A stretch of DNA of 64,000 nucleotides. Source: Streptomyces spinosus. Lineage in GTDB: Bacteria > Actinomycetota > Actinomycetes > Streptomycetales > Streptomycetaceae. The position numbers and the translations under genes were made by a program. Positions within the stretch are counted from its first letter, which is position 1. Each line of letters starts with the position of its first letter. Below, piece after piece: positions 1 through 7,630 of the stretch. The DNA lies in assembly GCF_020400655.1 (NCBI RefSeq), contig NZ_JAINRC010000014.1:186001-250000 (forward strand), written 5' to 3'. The notes beneath the pieces are model-generated. The model had not been told where the DNA came from, searched no databases, and saw nothing but the letters and a program-made list of their open reading frames with translations.

Positions 1-146
1 ATGGCTTAGGCTGGGAGGGTTGGGCCTCTGCCGCCCTGAACGACTTACTACGCCGTAGGTCCCCGCACCGCACCCGTCCCGTCCATGTATGGGGAGAGGG
101 ATGGCGCATATAGGAAACCCCGGCGAGAAAGGCCACAGGCCAATTC
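1..146. other. spacer upstream of rpsH
   Basis: No coding sequence was recognised here. In Streptomyces the gene before rpsH is normally rpsN, and its end is not visible, so this is probably the rpsN-rpsH spacer inside the spc operon. A GGCGAGAAAGG stretch lies about 15-25 bases before the rpsH start, somewhat far for a ribosome-binding site. Confidence 0.4.
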
Positions 147-545
147 ATGACCATGACTGATCCGATCGCAGACATGCTGACGCGTCTGCGGAACGCGAAC
201 TCGGCGTACCACGACTCGGTGTCGATGCCGCACTCCAAGATCAAGTCTCACATCGCGGAGATCCTCCAGCAGGAGGGCTTCATCACGGGCTGGAAGGTCG
301 AGGACGCCGAGGTCGGCAAGAACCTCGTCCTGGAGCTGAAGTTCGGCCCCAACCGTGAGCGCTCCATCGCGGGCATCAAGCGGATCTCCAAGCCCGGTCT
401 CCGGGTGTACGCGAAGTCCACCAACCTGCCGAAGGTGCTCGGCGGCCTCGGCGTGGCGATCATCTCCACGTCGCACGGGCTCCTCACCGACAAGCAGGCC
501 GGCAAGAAGGGCGTGGGTGGGGAAGTCCTCGCCTACGTCTGGTAG
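147..545 (+). CDS. rpsH: 30S ribosomal protein S8
   Basis: Primary 16S rRNA-binding protein of the small subunit platform; in other bacteria it can also repress spc-operon translation. The 132-residue product has the usual S8 length, begins MTMTDPIADMLTRLRN and carries the C-terminal ISTSHGLLTDKQA region used to contact rRNA. The start at 147 gives the standard N-terminus. It is followed after 24 bases by rplF in the same direction, as expected in the spc operon. Confidence 0.98.
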   Translation: MTMTDPIADMLTRLRNANSAYHDSVSMPHSKIKSHIAEILQQEGFITGWKVEDAEVGKNLVLELKFGPNRERSIAGIKRISKPGLRVYAKSTNLPKVLGGLGVAIISTSHGLLTDKQAGKKGVGGEVLAYVW

Positions 546-569
546 CAGAAGGGAACGGAGGAAACAGCT

Positions 570-1109
570 ATGTCGCGCATCGGCAAGCTCCCCATCGCGG
601 TTCCCGCCGGCGTGGACGTCACCATCGACGGCCGGACGGTCTCGGTCAAGGGCCCCAAGGGCTCGCTGACCCACACCGTCGCCGCGCCGATCGACATCGC
701 TAAGGGCGAGGACGGCACCCTCCAGGTGACCCGCCCGAACGACGAGCGTCAGAGCAAGGCCCTGCACGGCCTCTCCCGCACGCTGGTGGCGAACATGATC
801 ACCGGCGTGACCCAGGGTTACGTGAAGAAGCTCGAGATCAGCGGTGTCGGTTACCGAGTGACCGCCAAGGGTTCGAACCTTGAGTTCGCTCTCGGTTACA
901 GCCACCCGATCCTGGTCGAGGCCCCCGAGGGCATCACCTTCAAGGTGGAGACCCCGACCCGTTTCTCGGTCGAGGGCATCGACAAGCAGAAGGTCGGCGA
1001 GGTTGCGGCCAACATCCGCAAGCTGCGCAAGCCCGACCCGTACAAGGCCAAGGGCGTCAAGTACGAGGGCGAAGTCATCCGCCGCAAGGTCGGAAAGGCG
1101 GGTAAGTAA
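570..1109 (+). CDS. rplF: 50S ribosomal protein L6
   Basis: Large-subunit protein near the factor-binding site, built from two repeated RNA-binding folds. The 179-residue length and the C-terminal signature PDPYKAKGVKYEGEVIRRK are typical. The ATG at 570 is preceded by a good GGAGG-type site (GGAACGGAGGAAACAGCT). It sits between rpsH and rplR in the normal spc-operon order, with only 3 bases to rplR. Confidence 0.98.
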   Translation: MSRIGKLPIAVPAGVDVTIDGRTVSVKGPKGSLTHTVAAPIDIAKGEDGTLQVTRPNDERQSKALHGLSRTLVANMITGVTQGYVKKLEISGVGYRVTAKGSNLEFALGYSHPILVEAPEGITFKVETPTRFSVEGIDKQKVGEVAANIRKLRKPDPYKAKGVKYEGEVIRRKVGKAGK

Positions 1110-1112
1110 GCC

Positions 1113-1496
1113 ATGGCATACGGGCAGAAGATCCTCAAGGGCGACGCCTACAAGCGCGCCGCGATCAAGCGCCGTCACATCCGGATCCGCAAGCGGATCT
1201 CCGGTACGGCGGAGCGTCCCCGTCTGGTCGTGACCCGCTCCAACCGCCACATCGTGGCGCAGGTGATCGACGACCTGAAGGGCCACACCCTGGCGTCGGC
1301 GTCCACCCTGGACGCGTCGATCCGTGGCGGCGAGGCCGACAAGTCCGCGCAGGCCAAGCAGGTCGGCGCGCTGGTCGCCGAGCGTGCCAAGGCCGCCGGT
1401 GTCGAGGCCGTCGTGTTCGACCGTGGTGGCAACCAGTACGCCGGGCGCATCGCCGCCCTGGCGGACGCCGCCCGCGAAGCCGGGCTCAAGTTCTGA
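1113..1496 (+). CDS. rplR: 50S ribosomal protein L18
   Basis: 5S rRNA-binding protein that helps form the central protuberance of the large subunit. The 127-residue product is basic at its N-terminus (KRAAIKRRHIRIRKRI) and ends with the family pattern GRIAALADAAREAGLKF. The ATG lies 3 bases after the rplF stop with only a weak ribosome-binding site inside the rplF end, which suggests translational coupling. Confidence 0.98.
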   Translation: MAYGQKILKGDAYKRAAIKRRHIRIRKRISGTAERPRLVVTRSNRHIVAQVIDDLKGHTLASASTLDASIRGGEADKSAQAKQVGALVAERAKAAGVEAVVFDRGGNQYAGRIAALADAAREAGLKF

Positions 1497-1532
1497 GCCG
1501 CTTGTAGCTAGCGGAAAGAGAGAGGTAATCCA

Positions 1533-2138
1533 ATGGCTGGACCCCAGCGCCGCGGAAGCGGTGCCGGTGGCGGCGAGCGGCGGGACCGGAAGGGCCGTGA
1601 CGGCGGCGCTGCTGCCGCCGAGAAGACCGCGTACGTCGAGCGCGTCGTCGCGATCAACCGCGTCGCCAAGGTTGTGAAGGGTGGTCGTCGCTTCAGCTTC
1701 ACCGCGCTGGTCGTGGTGGGCGACGGTGACGGCACCGTGGGTGTCGGTTACGGCAAGGCCAAGGAGGTGCCGGCCGCCATCGCCAAGGGCGTTGAGGAGG
1801 CCAAGAAGCACTTCTTCAAGGTCCCCCGTATCCAGGGCACCATCCCGCACCCCATCCAGGGTGAGAAGGCTGCCGGCGTCGTGCTGCTCAAGCCCGCGTC
1901 CCCGGGTACCGGTGTGATCGCCGGTGGTCCGGTGCGCGCCGTGCTCGAATGCGCCGGTATCCACGACGTGCTGTCGAAGTCGCTCGGCTCCGACAACGCC
2001 ATCAACATCGTGCACGCGACCGTGGAGGCCCTGAAGGGTCTGCAGCGTCCCGAGGAGATCGCGGCCCGCCGTGGTCTGCCGCTCGAGGACGTCGCCCCCG
2101 CGGCCCTGCTGCGTGCGCGTGCCGGGGTGGGTGCGTAA
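1533..2138 (+). CDS. rpsE: 30S ribosomal protein S5
   Basis: Small-subunit protein that contributes to decoding fidelity and mRNA unwinding at the entry tunnel. The 201 residues include an Arg/Gly-rich N-terminal extension (about 1-35), the double-stranded RNA-binding fold and the C-terminal domain. The start is preceded by GGAAAGAGAGAGG. The stop codon is 2 bases from the rpmD start, so the pair is probably coupled. Confidence 0.98.
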   Translation: MAGPQRRGSGAGGGERRDRKGRDGGAAAAEKTAYVERVVAINRVAKVVKGGRRFSFTALVVVGDGDGTVGVGYGKAKEVPAAIAKGVEEAKKHFFKVPRIQGTIPHPIQGEKAAGVVLLKPASPGTGVIAGGPVRAVLECAGIHDVLSKSLGSDNAINIVHATVEALKGLQRPEEIAARRGLPLEDVAPAALLRARAGVGA

Positions 2139-2140
2139 TC

Positions 2141-2323
2141 ATGGCGCAGCTCAAGATCACGCAGGTCAAGTCCTACATCGGCAGCAAGCAGAACCACCGT
2201 GACACCCTGCGCTCCCTTGGTCTCAAGGGCATCAACACGCAGGTCGTCAAGGAGGACCGCCCCGAGTTCCGCGGCATGGTGCACACCGTCCGCCACCTCG
2301 TGACGGTCGAGGAGGTCGACTGA
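2141..2323 (+). CDS. rpmD: 50S ribosomal protein L30
   Basis: Small large-subunit protein of 60 residues, the normal bacterial length. It begins MAQLKITQVKSYIGSKQNHR and contains the family TLRSLGLKGIN core. The start at 2141 is the only one that gives the family N-terminus; the same frame stays open much further upstream, but that sequence lies over rpsE and is not L30. Spacing to rpsE and rplO is 2 bases on each side. Confidence 0.97.
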   Translation: MAQLKITQVKSYIGSKQNHRDTLRSLGLKGINTQVVKEDRPEFRGMVHTVRHLVTVEEVD

Positions 2324-2325
2324 TC

Positions 2326-2781
2326 ATGGCGGAGCAGAACCCGCTCAAGATCCACAACCTCCGTCCCGCCCCGGGCGCCAAGACCGCCAAGACCCGTGTC
2401 GGTCGTGGTGAGGCGTCGAAGGGTAAGACGGCCGGTCGTGGTACCAAGGGCACCAAGGCCCGCTACCAGGTTCCGGAGAGCTTCGAGGGCGGCCAGATGC
2501 CGCTCCACATGCGCCTCCCGAAGCTGAAGGGCTTCAAGAACCCGTTCAAGACCGAGTACCAGGTCGTGAACCTCGACAAGCTGGCCGCGCTCTACCCCGA
2601 GGGTGGCGAGGTCACGGTCGAGGGTCTGGTGGCCAAGGGTGCCGTTCGCAAGAACAGCCTCGTCAAGGTCCTCGGCCAGGGCGAGATCTCCGTGGCGCTG
2701 CAGGTGACGGTCGACGCCGTCTCCGGCTCCGCCAAGGAGAAGATCACCGCCGCCGGCGGCACGGTCACCGAGCTCGTCTGA
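2326..2781 (+). CDS. rplO: 50S ribosomal protein L15
   Basis: Large-subunit assembly protein with a basic, glycine-rich N-terminal extension (NLRPAPGAKTAKTRVGRGEA) followed by the globular L15 domain. The 151 residues match the family. It is the last ribosomal protein gene of the spc block and is followed by a strong hairpin before secY. Confidence 0.98.
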   Translation: MAEQNPLKIHNLRPAPGAKTAKTRVGRGEASKGKTAGRGTKGTKARYQVPESFEGGQMPLHMRLPKLKGFKNPFKTEYQVVNLDKLAALYPEGGEVTVEGLVAKGAVRKNSLVKVLGQGEISVALQVTVDAVSGSAKEKITAAGGTVTELV

Positions 2782-2809
2782 GTCCCTCGGACGACGCCTC
2801 GATGACGTA

Positions 2810-2860
2810 AACGATCCCGACCGGGGATACCTCACAATGAGGTATCCCCGGTTGGTCGTT
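2810..2860 (+). terminator. hairpin between rplO and secY
   Basis: A perfect 14-bp stem (2821-2834 with 2838-2851, loop CAA) is extended by four more pairs and, past a 2-base bulge, by five more (2810-2814 with 2856-2860). No U-tract follows. It probably terminates or attenuates between the ribosomal genes and secY-adk. Confidence 0.7.
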
Positions 2861-2970
2861 CCAAGGGGGGCAGTGTCGCCGGTAAGGTGGCCTGCACTGT
2901 TCTTTTTCGTATTCGTCGAACCTCAGACCGTCACCCTTGACGCAGTTGCGCGGGGGTCGCAGGAGGCACC

Positions 2971-4284
2971 GTGCTCACCGCGTTCGCCCGGGCGTTCAGG
3001 ACGCCCGACCTGCGCAAGAAGCTGCTCTTCACGCTGGGCATCATCGTGGTCTACCGGGTCGGTACCCACATCCCGATCCCCGGCGTGAACTACAAGGCAG
3101 TCCAGACCTGTGTCAACGAGGCGCAGGGCAACCAGGGCCTGTTCGGCCTCGTGAACATGTTCAGCGGTGGCGCGCTGCTGCAGATCACGGTCTTCGCGCT
3201 CGGCATCATGCCGTACATCACGGCCAGCATCATCCTTCAGCTGCTGACCGTGGTCATCCCGCGCCTGGAAGCCCTGAAGAAGGAGGGCCAGGCCGGCACG
3301 GCGAAGATCACGCAGTACACCCGCTACCTCACCGTGGCGCTCGCCATCCTCCAGGGCACCGGCCTGGTCGCCACCGCCCGCAGCGGCGCGCTCTTCAGCG
3401 GCTGCTCGGTCGCCACGAGCATCGTCCCTGACCAGGCGATCTTCACCACGATCACCATGGTCATCTGCATGACCGCGGGTACGGCCGTCGTGATGTGGCT
3501 CGGTGAGCTGGTCACCGACCGCGGTATCGGCAACGGCATGTCGATCCTGATGTTCATCTCGATCGCCGCGACCTTCCCGTCCGCGCTGTGGGCCATCAAG
3601 AAGCAGGGCACGCTGGCCGGCGGCTGGATCGAGTTCGGCACCGTCATCGCGGTGGGCCTCGTCATGGTCGCGCTCGTCGTCTTCGTCGAGCAGGCCCAGC
3701 GCCGCATCCCGGTGCAGTACGCGAAGCGCATGATCGGACGCCGTTCCTACGGCGGCACGTCCACCTACATCCCGCTCAAGGTGAACCAGGCGGGTGTGAT
3801 CCCGGTCATCTTCGCCTCCTCGCTGCTCTACATCCCGGCACTCGTGGCGCAGTTCGCGGGAGGCAAGTCGGGCTGGAAGACTTGGGTCGAGCAGAACCTC
3901 ACCAAGGGCGACCACCCGATTTACATCGTTTCGTACTTCTTGCTCATCGTATTCTTCGCGTTCTTCTACGTGGCGATCTCCTTCAACCCCGAAGAAGTAG
4001 CCGACAACATGAAGAAGTATGGTGGCTTCATCCCGGGCATCCGGGCTGGCCGACCGACCGCTGAGTACCTGAGCTACGTGCTCAACCGGATCACCTGGCC
4101 GGGTTCGCTGTATCTGGGTCTGATCGCTCTCGTACCGACAATGGCGTTGGTGGGCTTCGGGGCAAGCCAGAACTTCCCCTTCGGCGGGACCAGCATCCTC
4201 ATCATCGTGGGTGTCGGCCTCGAGACGGTGAAGCAGATCGAGAGCCAGCTCCAGCAGCGCAATTACGAAGGGTTCCTCCGCTGA
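2971..4284 (+). CDS. secY: preprotein translocase subunit SecY
   Basis: Central channel subunit of the Sec translocon in the cytoplasmic membrane, used for protein export and membrane insertion. The 437-residue product has about ten hydrophobic segments, the N-terminal RTPDLRKKLLFTLGIIVVYR start and the conserved QRRIPVQYAKRM loop. The GTG start at 2971 has an excellent AGGAGG five bases upstream. Its stop overlaps the adk start by one base (TGATG), so SecY and adenylate kinase are made from one message. Confidence 0.98.
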   Translation: MLTAFARAFRTPDLRKKLLFTLGIIVVYRVGTHIPIPGVNYKAVQTCVNEAQGNQGLFGLVNMFSGGALLQITVFALGIMPYITASIILQLLTVVIPRLEALKKEGQAGTAKITQYTRYLTVALAILQGTGLVATARSGALFSGCSVATSIVPDQAIFTTITMVICMTAGTAVVMWLGELVTDRGIGNGMSILMFISIAATFPSALWAIKKQGTLAGGWIEFGTVIAVGLVMVALVVFVEQAQRRIPVQYAKRMIGRRSYGGTSTYIPLKVNQAGVIPVIFASSLLYIPALVAQFAGGKSGWKTWVEQNLTKGDHPIYIVSYFLLIVFFAFFYVAISFNPEEVADNMKKYGGFIPGIRAGRPTAEYLSYVLNRITWPGSLYLGLIALVPTMALVGFGASQNFPFGGTSILIIVGVGLETVKQIESQLQQRNYEGFLR

Positions 4285-4946
4285 TGCGTATCGTCCTCGT
4301 CGGGCCGCCGGGTGCCGGTAAGGGAACGCAGGCCGTCCGGCTCGCAGAGAAGCTGGGCGTTCCGCACATCTCCACGGGCGACCTGTTCCGGGCCAACATC
4401 AGTCGGCAGACGGATCTGGGCAAGCTCGCGAAGTCCTACATGGACGCCGGCAACCTCGTTCCCGACGAGGTGACGATCGCGATGGCCAAGGACCGCATGG
4501 AGCAGCCCGACGCGGAGAACGGCTTCCTGCTGGACGGCTTCCCGCGCAACGTCTCGCAGGCCGAGGCCCTGGACGAGCTGCTGCGGACCGAGGGCATCAC
4601 GCTGGACGCGGTGCTGGACCTGGAGGTCCCCGAGGACGAGGTCGTCAAGCGCATCGCCGGCCGGCGCATCTGCCGCAACGACTCCTCCCACGTCTTCCAC
4701 GTGACGTACAGCCCGCCGAAGCAGGAGGGCGTCTGCGACGTCTGCGGCGGCGAGCTGTACCAGCGCGACGACGACTCCGAGGAGACCGTCCGCAAGCGGC
4801 TGGAGGTCTACCACACGCAGACCGAGCCGATCATCGACTACTACAAGGCGCAGGGCCTGGTCGTCACGATCTCCTCCCTGGGCCCGGTGGACGAGATCAC
4901 GCGGCGGGCGCTGGAGGCTCTCAAGCGCGAGAAGGCCGAGAAGTAG
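4284..4946 (+). CDS. adk: adenylate kinase
   Basis: Converts ATP and AMP to two ADP in the cytoplasm. The P-loop GPPGAGKGTQ is at residues 8-17, followed by the AMP-binding STGDLFR and the DGFPRN motif. The LID is of the long type with Cys residues, but the first pair reads C-R-N-D instead of C-x-x-C while the second pair (CDVC) is intact, so any zinc site would use a non-Cys ligand. The length is 220 residues. It is translationally coupled to secY and is followed by a strong hairpin. Confidence 0.97.
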   Translation: MRIVLVGPPGAGKGTQAVRLAEKLGVPHISTGDLFRANISRQTDLGKLAKSYMDAGNLVPDEVTIAMAKDRMEQPDAENGFLLDGFPRNVSQAEALDELLRTEGITLDAVLDLEVPEDEVVKRIAGRRICRNDSSHVFHVTYSPPKQEGVCDVCGGELYQRDDDSEETVRKRLEVYHTQTEPIIDYYKAQGLVVTISSLGPVDEITRRALEALKREKAEK

Positions 4947-4959
4947 CTCCCGGCCCTTC

Positions 4960-4992
4960 CGGCCGCGGTGCCCTGCCGGGGCGCCGCGGCCG
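4960..4992 (+). terminator. hairpin after adk
   Basis: A 14-bp stem with one G-U pair (4960-4973 with 4979-4992) and a 5-base loop starts 14 bases after the adk stop. There is no U-tract, as is common for Streptomyces terminators. Confidence 0.7.
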
Positions 4993-5046
4993 TACTGTTG
5001 TACAGGTATCCCAGTCGATGTGAGTGACGGAGAGCGCAGGCCCCTC

Positions 5047-5883
5047 ATGGTGCAGATCAAGACCCCCGAGCAGATCGCGAAGATGCGGGCGGCGGGCCTG
5101 GTCGTAGCCGCCATCCACGCGGCGACGCGCGAGGCCGCGGTGCCGGGCGCCACCACCAGGGACCTGGACGAGGTGGCCCGCAAGGTGCTCGCCGAGCACG
5201 GGGCCAAGTCGAACTTCCTGGGCTACGGCGGCTTCCCCGCGACCATCTGCACCTCCGTGAACGACGTGGTCGTCCACGGCATCCCCTCCGACGACGTCGT
5301 CCTCAAGGACGGCGACATCATCTCCGTCGACTGCGGCGCGATCGTCGACGGCTGGCACGGCGACGCGGCCTACACCGCGTTCGTGGGCTCCGGTCACGCA
5401 CCGGAGCTGATCGAGCTGTCGCGGGTGACCGAAGAGTCGATGTGGGCCGGTATCGCGGCCATGAAGCAGGGCAACCGCCTGGTCGACGTCTCCCGGGCGA
5501 TCGAGACGTACATCCGCCGCCAGCCCAAGCCGGGCGGCGGCCGGTACGGGATCATCGAGGACTACGGCGGCCACGGCATCGGCACCGAGATGCACATGGA
5601 CCCGCACCTGCTGAACTACGTCGACCGCCGGCGCGGCAAGGGCCCCAAGCTGGTCCCGGGCTTCTGCCTCGCGATCGAACCGATGGTGTCGCTGGGCACC
5701 CCGCGCACCGAGGTCCTGTCGGACGACTGGACGGTCATCACCACCGACGGCACCTGGTCCTCCCACTGGGAGCACTCCGTCGCACTGACGGAGCAGGGCC
5801 CGCTGGTCCTCACCGCTCCCGACGGAGGCAGGGCCAAGCTCGCCGAGCACGGCGTCACCGCGGCACCGGACCCGCTTGCTTAA
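5047..5883 (+). CDS. map: methionine aminopeptidase, type I
   Basis: Removes the initiator methionine from nascent proteins in the cytoplasm; a two-metal enzyme. The metal-ligand motifs are visible in order: the two Asp in SVDCGAIVDGWHGDAA, the His in GGHGIGTEMH, the Glu in AIEPMVSLG and the Glu in SSHWEHSVALTE. I chose ATG 5047 (MVQIKTPEQIAKM, 278 residues) because a GCAGG lies just upstream. A GTG at 5020 would add nine residues but has no ribosome-binding site. It follows adk as in many actinobacteria. Confidence 0.95.
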   Translation: MVQIKTPEQIAKMRAAGLVVAAIHAATREAAVPGATTRDLDEVARKVLAEHGAKSNFLGYGGFPATICTSVNDVVVHGIPSDDVVLKDGDIISVDCGAIVDGWHGDAAYTAFVGSGHAPELIELSRVTEESMWAGIAAMKQGNRLVDVSRAIETYIRRQPKPGGGRYGIIEDYGGHGIGTEMHMDPHLLNYVDRRRGKGPKLVPGFCLAIEPMVSLGTPRTEVLSDDWTVITTDGTWSSHWEHSVALTEQGPLVLTAPDGGRAKLAEHGVTAAPDPLA

Positions 5884-6045
5884 CGATCTCCCCCGTAGGG
5901 CAGACTTCCTCGATTCGCCTTTCGGGGTGCGCCGACGTAGACTGACTCGTCGGCTCTCGTGCACCCGCATGTCCGCATGCTCCCGCAAGGGAATCCCAGG
6001 GATCGCCTGAGAGTCGATCAAGGTAGTCGATTCGAAGGGCGAAGC
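5884..6045 (+). promoter_or_regulatory. map-infA spacer with possible infA promoter
   Basis: No gene was found in these 162 bases. A TAGACT hexamer near 5937-5942 resembles a -10 element but no good -35 is present upstream. The leader before infA ends with GAAGGGCGAAGC, a suitable ribosome-binding site. Confidence 0.35.
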
Positions 6046-6267
6046 GTGGCCAAGAAGCAAGGTGCCATCGAGATCGAGGGCACTGTCGTCGAGTCTCTGC
6101 CGAACGCCATGTTCAAGGTCGAGCTCCAGAACGGCCACCAGGTCCTGGCACACATCAGCGGCAAGATGCGTATGCACTACATCCGCATCCTCCCTGACGA
6201 CCGGGTCGTGGTGGAGCTGTCTCCGTACGACCTGACGCGTGGCCGGATCGTCTACCGGTACAAGTAG
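6046..6267 (+). CDS. infA: translation initiation factor IF-1
   Basis: Binds the A site of the 30S subunit during initiation. The 73-residue OB-fold protein begins MAKKQGAIEIEGTVVESLPN and contains the conserved HISGKMRMHYIRILPDDRV. The GTG start at 6046 gives the family N-terminus and follows a GAAGGG site. It heads the infA-rpmJ-rpsM-rpsK-rpoA-rplQ group. Confidence 0.97.
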   Translation: MAKKQGAIEIEGTVVESLPNAMFKVELQNGHQVLAHISGKMRMHYIRILPDDRVVVELSPYDLTRGRIVYRYK

Positions 6268-6327
6268 ATCTTGCCCGCGCCCCGGGCCCGCCCGGTGCGA
6301 TGGCACTGACCCGGAGAACCTCACCCC

Positions 6328-6441
6328 ATGAAGGTCAAGCCGAGCGTCAAGAAGATCTGCGACAAGTGCAGGGTGATCCGCCGTCACGGCCGGGTCATGG
6401 TCATCTGCGAGAACCCGCGCCACAAGCAGCGCCAGGGCTGA
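6328..6441 (+). CDS. rpmJ: 50S ribosomal protein L36 (zinc-binding form)
   Basis: A 37-residue large-subunit protein with sequence MKVKPSVKKICDKCRVIRR followed by a short second half. Cys11, Cys14, Cys27 and His32 form the zinc-ribbon of the C+ type. Streptomyces usually also has a Cys-free paralogue used under zinc limitation; none is in this window. It lies 60 bases after infA. Confidence 0.96.
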   Translation: MKVKPSVKKICDKCRVIRRHGRVMVICENPRHKQRQG

Positions 6442-6634
6442 CGCACGACCATCACCCTCTGCACCTCTATCGCAGAGTCTTCGCGCGACGCGAGCTGAAT
6501 ATGTTCATACGCAGAGCCCGAGCCAACCAGCTCGACACCCCCGGTTCGGAGGCCGGGGACCCGGTTCGTACCTAGTACGGCGGCCGGGAGCCGGTTCTGT
6601 GGAAGACCTCCGAAGATTCACCAGGAGCCATTGA
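6442..6634 (+). promoter_or_regulatory. structured rpsM leader
   Basis: There is no coding sequence in these 193 bases. Three small hairpins can be drawn: CTCTGC/GCAGAG near 6455-6475, CGCG-CGA-CGCG near 6483-6493 and CCCCGG/CCGGGG near 6539-6556. A CCGGTTC(T/G) motif occurs three times. This could be an untranslated leader that controls the rpsM-rplQ genes, but no known leader class was recognised. Confidence 0.4.
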
Positions 6635-7015
6635 ATGGCACGCGTTTCCGGTGTCGACATCCCGCGCGACAAGCGCGTGGAGATCGCCCTCACCTACGTG
6701 TTCGGCATCGGCCGGACCCTCTCGAAGGAGACGCTGGCTGCGACCGGCGTCGACCCGAACACCCGCGTCCGTGACCTGACCGAAGAGCAGCTGGTCGCGA
6801 TCCGCGAGTACGTCGACAACAACATCAAGACCGAGGGTGACCTCCGTCGCGAGATCCAGGCCGACATCCGCCGCAAGGTCGAGATCGGTACCTACCAGGG
6901 TCTCCGTCACCGTCGCGGTCTGCCCGTCCGCGGTCAGCGCACCAGCACCAACGCCCGCACCCGCAAGGGCCCGCGTCGCGCCATCGCCGGCAAGAAGAAG
7001 CCGGGCAAGAAGTAG
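6635..7015 (+). CDS. rpsM: 30S ribosomal protein S13
   Basis: Head protein of the small subunit that contacts P-site tRNA and forms intersubunit bridges. The 126 residues begin MARVSGVDIPRDKRVEIALT and end in a lysine-rich tail (KKKPGKK). ATG 6635 is preceded by CAGGAG. It is the first ribosomal gene of the alpha operon here. Confidence 0.98.
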   Translation: MARVSGVDIPRDKRVEIALTYVFGIGRTLSKETLAATGVDPNTRVRDLTEEQLVAIREYVDNNIKTEGDLRREIQADIRRKVEIGTYQGLRHRRGLPVRGQRTSTNARTRKGPRRAIAGKKKPGKK

Positions 7016-7081
7016 TCCGCAGCGGACACCTGTCCACGGTCTTCGCTGTAGGACCGACCACCTCCCTCTAGGAGTTTGTAG

Positions 7082-7486
7082 ATGCCCCCCAAGGGACGTC
7101 AGGGCGCTGCCAAGAAGGTGCGCCGCAAGGAAAAGAAGAACGTCGCTCACGGCCACGCGCACATCAAGAGCACGTTCAACAACACGATCGTGTCGATCAC
7201 GGACCCGTCCGGCAACGTGATCTCCTGGGCCTCCGCCGGCCACGTCGGCTTCAAGGGTTCCCGGAAGTCCACGCCGTTCGCCGCGCAGATGGCCGCCGAG
7301 TCGGCTGCCCGCCGCGCCCAGGAGCACGGCATGCGCAAGGTCGACGTGTTCGTCAAGGGTCCGGGTTCCGGTCGTGAGACCGCGATCCGCTCCCTGCAGG
7401 CCACGGGCCTCGAGGTCGGCTCCATCCAGGACGTCACCCCGACCCCGCACAACGGCTGCCGTCCGCCGAAGCGTCGTCGCGTCTGA
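7082..7486 (+). CDS. rpsK: 30S ribosomal protein S11
   Basis: Platform protein of the small subunit near the mRNA exit. The 134 residues contain GHAHIKSTFNNTIVSITDP and end with the nearly invariant NGCRPPKRRRV. A TAGGAG site precedes the start. In many bacteria rpsD lies between rpsK and rpoA; it is absent here, as is usual for Streptomyces. Confidence 0.98.
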   Translation: MPPKGRQGAAKKVRRKEKKNVAHGHAHIKSTFNNTIVSITDPSGNVISWASAGHVGFKGSRKSTPFAAQMAAESAARRAQEHGMRKVDVFVKGPGSGRETAIRSLQATGLEVGSIQDVTPTPHNGCRPPKRRRV

Positions 7487-7630
7487 CGCTTCCCGGGTCG
7501 CTGGTCGCGGGCGGTACGGCTCCTTCGGGTCGTGCCGCCCGTACCCTTGCAGTACCCGCGCTTTTCCCGGGCGCGGTTTCCGTCGGGCGTCAAATAGCGG
7601 GCGTCCACGAAAGAAGGATCTGATCCACAC
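7487..7630 (+). promoter_or_regulatory. rpsK-rpoA spacer with hairpin
   Basis: A ten-pair stem (GGGCGGTACG with CGTGCCGCCC, one G-U pair) lies near 7511-7543. It may act as a partial terminator or leader structure before rpoA. The only Shine-Dalgarno-like site, GAAGGA, lies about 11 bases from the rpoA ATG. Confidence 0.4.

Noticed and set aside
48..2015. A 655-codon open frame on the minus strand across the ribosomal genes, and many similar long antisense frames elsewhere
   Set aside because: High GC content at third positions keeps antisense frames open; these have low-complexity His/Asp/Arg/Leu-rich translations, no ribosome-binding sites, and lie opposite unmistakable genes.
2837..3088. 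Short ORF beginning in the rplO-secY hairpin
   Set aside because: It starts in the stem of a terminator-like hairpin, has no ribosome-binding site and overlaps the secY start.
6967..7082. A missing rpsD as evidence of deletion in the alpha operon
   Set aside because: As far as I recall rpsD is located elsewhere in Streptomyces, so its absence is normal for the genus.
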